From: Lysobacteraceae bacterium
Lineage (GTDB): Bacteria > Pseudomonadota > Gammaproteobacteria > Xanthomonadales > Wenzhouxiangellaceae
DNA: 5,215 nt
Reading direction: 5' to 3'
Assembly (NCBI GenBank): GCA_020201235.1
Contig: JAIVHD010000273.1
Coordinates: 1-5,215 of the forward strand
The notes below the pieces were generated by a model that saw only the letters and a program-made list of their open reading frames with translations, did no database searches and was not told the origin of the DNA. Every line of letters starts with the position of its first letter. Positions within the stretch are counted from its first letter, which is position 1. Of the stretch, positions 1 through 5,215 are shown piece by piece. Position numbers and translations under genes: made by a program.

Positions 1-1728
<1,728 letters not shown>

Positions 1729-1734
1729 AGACGT

Positions 1735-3486
1735 TTACTTGGGTTTCTCATTCGAGCCGGCTTCGCCGGTGGTGCGTTTGGATAACCAGTGGCGAAGTTC
1801 TGCGGCCTGTTCTTCACCCAGACCGCCCGCCGACTGACAGTGCTGCAGTTGCCCGATTCTCGATCGGATCAATTGCGCGTGGATTCGTTCCAACGCTTCG
1901 ACCAGCGCCGGCCGCAACTGTTCAATGCCACCAGCCAGGTCTCGCGTGGCCAGGCCGGAAAGGAATCGCCCTTCAGGCGCGTCTCGCCAATGTTCCAGTA
2001 CCTGAGCGGTAGTTATTTGGGGCTTTTCCGTGCAAAATTCAATCAGGCGGGCTAAAAAACGCACCCCCTTGATCTCGCCGGGCACGTCCAGGGCAATCTC
2101 CTTCGCCGCCTCGACCAGTTCAGGGTAATGCACCAAAATGGCAACAGCGTATTGTACCGGAGTTAGCGGCCGTTCGGAAGACCCTGAGATGGACGGCGAT
2201 CGCTTGACCGCGACCGGTTTCCAACTGCCCGAGTGACCGGCACGGCGCTTGAGCTCTTCGGCCATCAGGTCTGCGAACGGTCCGGCCGGCAAGCGGGCCA
2301 GAAGTGGCTCGGCCAACGCGACCAGCCGCGCGCGTCCATCGGGCGCCGAAAGATCCAGTGGACGCGCCAGCTGGTCGAACAAAAAGCCCGAAAGCGGCAC
2401 GGCTTTGGACAGCCGCTCGGCAAAGCCTCGGGCACCCTCGCCTCGCACCAGACTGTCGGGGTCTTCGCCCTCGGGCAGGAACAGAAAGCGAACTTCGCGA
2501 TCGGCGCGCATCGCCGGCAGCGCTGCTTCCAGGCCTTTCCAAGCCGCACGGCGCCCGGCCGCATCGCCATCAAAACAGAAAACCACCACCGAGGTCGCGC
2601 GGAACATCAGCTCCAGGTGGTCAGCACTGACCGCCGTTCCAAGCGTGGCCACCGCCTCCTCGAAGCCAAACTGAAAAAGTGCCGCCGCATCCATATAGCC
2701 CTCGACCACCAGCAATCGCTCCGGCAAGCCGCCGCGGCGAGCCTGAAACAGGCGGTACAGTTCGCGGCCCTTGTGAAACACCGGCGACTCGGCCGAGTTG
2801 AGATACTTCGGCCCATCGTCACTCAGGTCCCTGCCGCCAAATGCAATCACGCGCCCGCGGCGATCGTGGATCGGAAACATGATGCGGTTACGAAAGCGGT
2901 CGATCAGGTTGTTGTTGCGCGCCCGCGAGGAAAGACCAGCCTGCTCCAGCGCCTCGGCCTTGAAGCCCTGCTCCAGCAAGTGGTCGGTCAGCTCCGCCCA
3001 GGCGTCCGGGGCCAGTCCGATGCCAAATTCATCCATCGTGCGGGCATCGAAGCCGCGTTTGGCCAGGTACTCCGATGCCGATTTTGATTGCCCTAAGCGC
3101 GCCCGGAAAAAGTTCTGGGCCGCATCCAGCGCCCCGAAAAGCGCCTCGCGCTCGCGCCGCTGGCGGTCGTCCGGGCGCGCCCCGGGCGCACGCGGCACCT
3201 CCATGCCAACCATTCCGGCCAGCGCTTCGATGGCGGCCGGAAACTCCAAGCCGTCGTACTGCATGACGAAACCGATCGCCGTACCGTGCGCGCCGCAGCC
3301 AAAGCAATGGTAAAACTGCTTTTGCGGGCTGACATAAAACGACGGCGTATTCTCGTCGTGAAACGGGCAACAGGCTTTGTGCTCGTGGCCTGAGGGCTTC
3401 AGCGGCACACGCTGGCCGACCACGTCGACGATATCGACGCGCTCGAGCAGGGACTGGATAAAGGATTCTGGGATCAGTCCGGACAT
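1735..3486 (-). CDS. dnaG: DNA primase DnaG
   Basis: DnaG synthesises the short RNA primers for lagging-strand replication and works with DnaB helicase at the fork. The 583-residue product has all three expected domains. The N-terminal zinc-binding domain has Cys40, His43, Cys61 and Cys64 (ACCPFH and YHCFGCG). The polymerase domain has the basic stretch KYLNSAESPVFHKG near 227-240 and a TOPRIM fold with Glu262 (VVEGYMD) and Asp306/Asp308 (FCFDGD), the metal-binding acidic residues. A C-terminal helicase-interaction domain spans about 440-570. ATG at 3486 is chosen because MSGLIPESFIQSLLERVDIV aligns end to end with known DnaG N-termini. An in-frame GTG two codons upstream (3492) would add only Met-Ser. 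Neither start has a good Shine-Dalgarno sequence. It is third in the operon and ends 6 nt before rpoD. Length and motifs indicate an intact gene. Confidence 0.97.
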   Translation of the reverse strand: MSGLIPESFIQSLLERVDIVDVVGQRVPLKPSGHEHKACCPFHDENTPSFYVSPQKQFYHCFGCGAHGTAIGFVMQYDGLEFPAAIEALAGMVGMEVPRAPGARPDDRQRREREALFGALDAAQNFFRARLGQSKSASEYLAKRGFDARTMDEFGIGLAPDAWAELTDHLLEQGFKAEALEQAGLSSRARNNNLIDRFRNRIMFPIHDRRGRVIAFGGRDLSDDGPKYLNSAESPVFHKGRELYRLFQARRGGLPERLLVVEGYMDAAALFQFGFEEAVATLGTAVSADHLELMFRATSVVVFCFDGDAAGRRAAWKGLEAALPAMRADREVRFLFLPEGEDPDSLVRGEGARGFAERLSKAVPLSGFLFDQLARPLDLSAPDGRARLVALAEPLLARLPAGPFADLMAEELKRRAGHSGSWKPVAVKRSPSISGSSERPLTPVQYAVAILVHYPELVEAAKEIALDVPGEIKGVRFLARLIEFCTEKPQITTAQVLEHWRDAPEGRFLSGLATRDLAGGIEQLRPALVEALERIHAQLIRSRIGQLQHCQSAGGLGEEQAAELRHWLSKRTTGEAGSNEKPK

Positions 3487-3550
3487 TGACACCAGTTTAG
3501 CGACTGCGGGGGTCGAATAGAGGGCAGAGGCGCGGCTTTCGCGAGTGCTG
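3487..3550. other. dnaG upstream leader between the start codon and repeat copy 1
   Basis: These 64 bases separate dnaG from repeat copy 1. I see no convincing -10/-35 pair on the minus strand and no strong Shine-Dalgarno sequence near the dnaG start. dnaG is therefore probably expressed by read-through from upstream, possibly through the folded repeat RNA. Confidence 0.5.
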
Positions 3551-3710
3551 GCAGCCTGTCGGACTTGACCGATCGTTGCGAGGGGAAGCCAGTTGGAGTT
3601 AGATTTTCAATCGTTTGAGGCCATTGGTGGGCCTAGTAACGAAAAAGAGCGGAGAATCTGGCCCAATCCGGCTCCTCAGCAGTCGAACAACGTTAAATCC
3701 GACAGGCTCC
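3551..3710 (+). repeat. Palindromic MITE-like repeat, copy 1
   Basis: This 160-bp element lies between dnaG and yqeY. Its right end is TAAATCCGACAGGCTCC and its left end is the imperfect inverse, GCAGCCTGTCGGACTTG. A central hairpin, AGGCC-ATTGGTG-GGCCT, sits at 3618-3634. The two halves are inverted versions of each other over most of their length, with several mismatches and small gaps, so transcribed RNA could fold into one long imperfect hairpin. It matches copy 2 at 4327-4490 in reverse orientation; the best-conserved stretch is around AACGAAAAAGAGCGG and ATCTGGCCCAATCCGG. It encodes no transposase. Terminal inverted repeats, full-length palindromy and two diverged copies suggest a non-autonomous mobile element, comparable in architecture to the Correia or ERIC repeats of other bacteria. 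Its family and any parent transposase are unknown to me. Confidence 0.85.
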
Positions 3711-3742
3711 CAGGCAAAGCCAATGGCCTTATCCCGCCCGAT
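3711..3742. other. Short spacer between repeat copy 1 and the yqeY stop
   Basis: These 32 bases lie 3' of yqeY on the coding strand. There is no T-rich terminator. Together with the last 24 codons of yqeY they form a stretch of about 100 bp (3712-3813) between two GGCTCCC heptamers that I cannot assign to any conserved gene. Confidence 0.4.
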
Positions 3743-4186
3743 TCACCACCCCGCAGTTACGAGCTGCCGCCAAGTGCCGTGGCTTGGGCGTTTCGTGGCC
3801 TGGTGGGCCGTGCGGCTCCCCATCACCTTGCCCATGTCGGCCATCGATGTCGCGCCGGTATCGGCGATCGCCCGGTCAATCATCGCCGCCAGTTCGTCCT
3901 CGCCCAGCGGCTCGGGCAGAAAATCCGACAAGATGTCAATTTCGGCCTGCTCGGCCTCGGCCAGTTCCGGACGGCCACCGGCAGCATATTGCTCGATCGA
4001 CTCGCGGCGCTGCTTGACCATCTTGTCGATCACCGCGAGCACCTCGGCATCATCGAGCTCGATGCGCTCGTCGATTTCCCTCTGCTTGACGGCCGCGGTC
4101 AACATGCGAAGAACTTTCAGGCGTGATTTCTCGCCGGCCCTCATGGCGTGCTTGACTCGGTCGTTGATTTGCTCTTTCAGGGACAC
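3743..4186 (-). CDS. yqeY: YqeY/GatB-like domain protein with a non-conserved C-terminal tail
   Basis: This 147-residue product belongs to the YqeY family, which resembles the C-terminal tRNA-associated domain of the amidotransferase subunit GatB; its cellular role is not firmly known. Residues 1-123 follow the family closely: MSLKEQI at the start, LRMLTAAVKQREID near 26-39, DKMVKQRRESIEQY at 54-67, AEIDILSDFLPEPL near 81-94, and GATSMADMGKVMG at 111-123. The start is GTG at 4186, supported by a strong GGGAGG ribosome binding site just upstream. After Gly123 the expected ending (in relatives roughly LKPxxxGRADMxxVSxLVKxRL) is absent. It is replaced by 24 unrelated residues (SRTAHQATKRP...LVTAGW) to a TGA at 3743-3745. 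Neither other minus frame restores the conserved tail, so a simple frameshift does not explain it. The gene may be partly functional or decaying. It sits between two repeats, in the position yqeY occupies in related operons. Confidence 0.9.
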   Translation of the reverse strand: MSLKEQINDRVKHAMRAGEKSRLKVLRMLTAAVKQREIDERIELDDAEVLAVIDKMVKQRRESIEQYAAGGRPELAEAEQAEIDILSDFLPEPLGEDELAAMIDRAIADTGATSMADMGKVMGSRTAHQATKRPSHGTWRQLVTAGW

Positions 4187-4191
4187 GGTAG

Positions 4192-4197
4192 CCTCCC
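4192..4197 (-). promoter_or_regulatory. Ribosome binding site of yqeY
   Basis: On the minus strand the sequence GGGAGG lies 5 nt upstream of the GTG at 4184-4186. It is the strongest Shine-Dalgarno sequence in the window and decides in favour of the GTG start. Confidence 0.8.
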
Positions 4198-4326
4198 ACT
4201 CTGGACAGGAAAATTCAGGTCAGAAACACAAGCCTTTCCGACCGAGCGAACCGCAGGTGAACAACAACTGCGGTGAGGATTCGCGAACCAGGCCCCACGG
4301 GTTTACGGCGCGAGAGCGCTGCCCCA
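4198..4326. other. Noncoding yqeY leader region with a small hairpin
   Basis: This stretch between the yqeY ribosome binding site and repeat copy 2 has no coding sequence I recognise. It holds a perfect 7-bp stem, ACCGCAG/CTGCGGT, with an 11-nt loop at 4250-4274, and a palindrome TTCGCGAA at 4280-4287. Neither is followed by a T run on either strand, so I do not call a terminator. No convincing promoter for yqeY was seen. Confidence 0.5.
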
Positions 4327-4490
4327 GGAGCCTGTCGGATTTAGCGCTGATCTGCTGCGGAAAAGCCGGATTGGGCCAGATTTCCCGCTCTTTTTCGTTC
4401 AATAGGCCCACCATTGGCCTCAAAAGATCGAAAAATCGGGCTCCAACCGGACTTTCCCTCAGCGTAGATCGGTTAAATCCGACAGGCTCC
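4327..4490 (-). repeat. Palindromic MITE-like repeat, copy 2 (inverted relative to copy 1)
   Basis: This 164-bp element is bounded by a perfect 17-bp inverted repeat, GGAGCCTGTCGGATTTA at 4327-4343 and its complement at 4474-4490, extendable by one base on each side (4326 and 4491). Internally the two arms are again inverted versions of each other: GATCT, AAAG, CCGG, TTGG, GATTT and TCTTTT recur in the same order in both arms. The central stem is AGGCC/GGCCT. On the minus strand it aligns with copy 1 on the plus strand over its full length, with substitutions and small indels. The better-preserved ends suggest it is the more intact copy. It contains no transposase and lies inside the operon between rpsU and yqeY. 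No clear target-site duplication is visible. Confidence 0.87.
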
Positions 4491-4492
4491 TA

Positions 4493-4537
4493 GAGACGAA
4501 CGGCTGTGGCGCGCGCCGCTGAGGCGTTCGGCGTCTC
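4493..4537. other. GC-rich hairpin adjoining repeat copy 2
   Basis: GAGACG (4493-4498) pairs with CGTCTC (4532-4537), and the next bases AACG pair with CGTT (4525-4528). The loop region includes the perfect palindrome GGCGCGCGCC at 4508-4517. There is no adjacent T run, so this is not a canonical terminator. It begins two bases outside the repeat end. Confidence 0.45.
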
Positions 4538-4703
4538 GCTCCAGGTTGTGATGAGGTGCGACTCAAAAGCGGCACGTACGCTGAGCTCGACTCATTCACG
4601 ACCGACCTGTTGCAACGCCCTCAGACCGCAGCCGCAGCCTTTCTCCGGGTCCCGCATCCTCACCGGACAGGTGATTCCGTTAAGGGTTCGCGAGGGCAAA
4701 GCA
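4538..4703. other. Intergenic sequence 3' of rpsU with no recognised gene
   Basis: I see no ribosome-binding-site-supported frame, RNA gene or known repeat here. Open frames on both strands are short or overlap rpsU antisense, and their translations resemble nothing I know. It is part of an unusually long yqeY-rpsU gap. Confidence 0.5.
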
Positions 4704-4733
4704 CCGCAGATTCGCAGCCGAGGGCTGCTGCGG
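4704..4733 (-). terminator. Possible attenuator hairpin just after rpsU
   Basis: Starting 2 nt after the rpsU stop on the minus strand, an outer stem CCGCA/TGCGG encloses an inner stem GCAGCC-CTC-GGCTGC, with an unpaired GAATC between them on one side. Only a TTT triplet follows, so it is at best a weak intrinsic terminator or an RNA-stabilising hairpin. In E. coli a partial terminator between rpsU and dnaG lowers dnaG and rpoD expression relative to S21; the location here suits the same role, by inference. Confidence 0.45.
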
Positions 4734-4735
4734 CC

Positions 4736-4951
4736 TCAGTAAAGGCGTTTACGGTTGGTGACGTCTCTGGAGAGCTTCCGCAAATGCCGCTTGACCGCCG
4801 CGGCTTTCTTGCGCTTGCGCTCCTGGGTCGGCTTTTCGTAGAACTCACGGCGGCGGGTTTCGGCCACGACGCCAGCTTTTTCACAAGAACGTTTGAACCG
4901 GCGAAGCGCGAATTCGAACGGCTCATTTTCCTTGACTTTTACATTGGGCAT
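4736..4951 (-). CDS. rpsU: 30S ribosomal protein S21
   Basis: S21 is a small basic protein of the 30S subunit needed for initiation on natural mRNAs. The 71-residue product matches the family over its full length: [20 protein letters not shown] at the N-terminus, then [35 protein letters not shown], and a basic tail ending in RKRLY. Length equals that of E. coli S21. ATG at 4951 is chosen because it gives the canonical MPxVKV start; a TTG three codons upstream is unlikely. A partial Shine-Dalgarno sequence, GGTAAG, lies about 9 nt before the ATG. It is the first gene of the operon, preceded by a good sigma-70 promoter and followed by a hairpin. Confidence 0.97.
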   Translation of the reverse strand: MPNVKVKENEPFEFALRRFKRSCEKAGVVAETRRREFYEKPTQERKRKKAAAVKRHLRKLSRDVTNRKRLY

Positions 4952-4977
4952 AGAAATCAACTTACCATTTAAAAACG

Positions 4978-4989
4978 GGTGAGTTCACC
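4978..4989. promoter_or_regulatory. Short inverted repeat over the predicted rpsU start site (candidate operator)
   Basis: The sequence GGTGA-GT-TCACC is an inverted repeat with perfect 5-bp arms. It abuts the predicted -10 box of the rpsU promoter and would cover its transcription start. It does not match the LexA consensus. A repressor site is possible, but so is chance. Confidence 0.3.
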
Positions 4990-5019
4990 AGTATATCGCG
5001 GTAAGCTAGCTCAATGCAA
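4990..5019 (-). promoter_or_regulatory. Predicted sigma-70 promoter of the rpsU-yqeY-dnaG-rpoD operon
   Basis: On the minus strand, TTGCAT (5014-5019) and TATACT (4990-4995) are separated by 18 bp, matching 4/6 and 5/6 of the -35 and -10 consensus. Transcription would start near 4983, giving an rpsU leader of about 30 nt. The -35 box overlaps the tsaD start codon, so expression of the divergent genes may interfere. I found no equally good plus-strand promoter for tsaD in the 62-bp gap. Confidence 0.6.
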
Positions 5020-5215
5020 AACTTTTCGACCGTGCTCGGCATTGAAACCTCCTGCGACGAAACCGGCGTGGCCATCTACCGGCACGGCGATGGCATTATT
5101 TCCGAGGCGGTCTACAGCCAGCTAGACCACGCCCGTTACGGCGGCGTTGTGCCCGAGCTTGCCTCGCGCGACCACGTGCGCAAGCTTGCGCCGATGGTCC
5201 GCCAGGTGCTCGACC
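5014..5215 (+). CDS. tsaD: tRNA N6-threonylcarbamoyladenosine transferase TsaD, 5' part only
   Basis: TsaD (formerly Gcp/YgjD) transfers the threonylcarbamoyl group from threonylcarbamoyl-AMP to A37 of tRNAs that read ANN codons, acting with TsaB and TsaE in bacteria. Only the first 67 codons are present. They carry the diagnostic N-terminal motif [16 protein letters not shown] (residues 7-22), part of the ASKHA-type nucleotide-binding fold, and [16 protein letters not shown] (42-57). The iron-binding histidines and the rest lie past the right edge. ATG at 5014 is preferred, with a partial Shine-Dalgarno sequence GGTAAG 8 nt upstream; GTG at codon 7 is a less likely alternative. It is divergent from rpsU, the arrangement seen in many gammaproteobacteria. 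Confidence 0.96.
   Translation, partial: MQNFSTVLGIETSCDETGVAIYRHGDGIISEAVYSQLDHARYGGVVPELASRDHVRKLAPMVRQVLD

Noticed and set aside
2233..3087. Plus-strand open frame of 284 codons
   Set aside because: It is antisense to the catalytic core of dnaG and has low-complexity Arg/Gln/Ala-rich content typical of a shadow frame.
3487..3492. GTG at 3492 as the dnaG start
   Set aside because: It adds only two residues; ATG at 3486 aligns exactly with known DnaG N-termini, and neither has a better ribosome binding site.
3709..3809. Possible degenerate third repeat copy: AGGCCATTGG near 3720-3730 (minus strand) and GGCCTGGTGGGCC at 3797-3809 resemble the repeat centre
   Set aside because: Only about 10 bases match, the arms are absent, and such GC-rich matches can occur by chance.
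3593..4493. Overlapping plus-strand frames across the repeats and yqeY, sharing a NEKER-IWPNP peptide with the minus strand of copy 2
   Set aside because: The peptide similarity only reflects the DNA repeat. An indel just upstream of the shared peptide breaks the common frame, and the frames run antisense through yqeY.
4556..4972. Plus-strand open frame of 138 codons
   Set aside because: Its second half is antisense to rpsU, it has no evident ribosome binding site, and its translation is unfamiliar.

Overview
The window is the conserved 'macromolecular synthesis' operon of a gammaproteobacterium. Read on the minus strand the order is rpsU (ribosomal protein S21), a YqeY/GatB-like gene, dnaG (primase) and rpoD (sigma-70). 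The tsaD gene is divergent on the plus strand at the right edge. The rpsU-yqeY-dnaG-rpoD order, the GC-rich DNA and the S21 and RpoD sequences suggest a Xanthomonadales/Lysobacterales-type lineage; this is an inference from remembered family sequences, not from a search.

Layout: rpoD covers 1-1728 and is cut by the left edge, losing about the last 50 residues (most of region 4, with the -35-recognition helix). dnaG (1735-3486) ends 6 nt before rpoD. yqeY (3743-4186) and rpsU (4736-4951) follow, separated by unusually long noncoding stretches of 256 nt (dnaG-yqeY) and 549 nt (yqeY-rpsU). A 62-bp divergent promoter region separates rpsU from tsaD, of which only the first 67 codons are present.

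The unusual part is 3490-4735. Two related elements of about 160 bp (3551-3710 and 4327-4490) lie in opposite orientation on either side of yqeY. Each has inverted ends of about 17 bp, and each is an imperfect palindrome over its whole length, so each could form a long hairpin in DNA or RNA. They look like non-autonomous fold-back (MITE-like) repeats. The last 24 codons of yqeY do not resemble the conserved YqeY C-terminus. The break falls at a 7-bp sequence identical to the element's end.

Functionally the operon links translation initiation (S21), replication initiation (DnaG) and transcription initiation (RpoD); TsaD makes the t6A modification of tRNAs. I see no defence system, CRISPR array, tRNA or rRNA gene, or transposase. 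The core genes are ordinary; the interest lies in the repeats, the altered yqeY tail and possible effects on operon expression.
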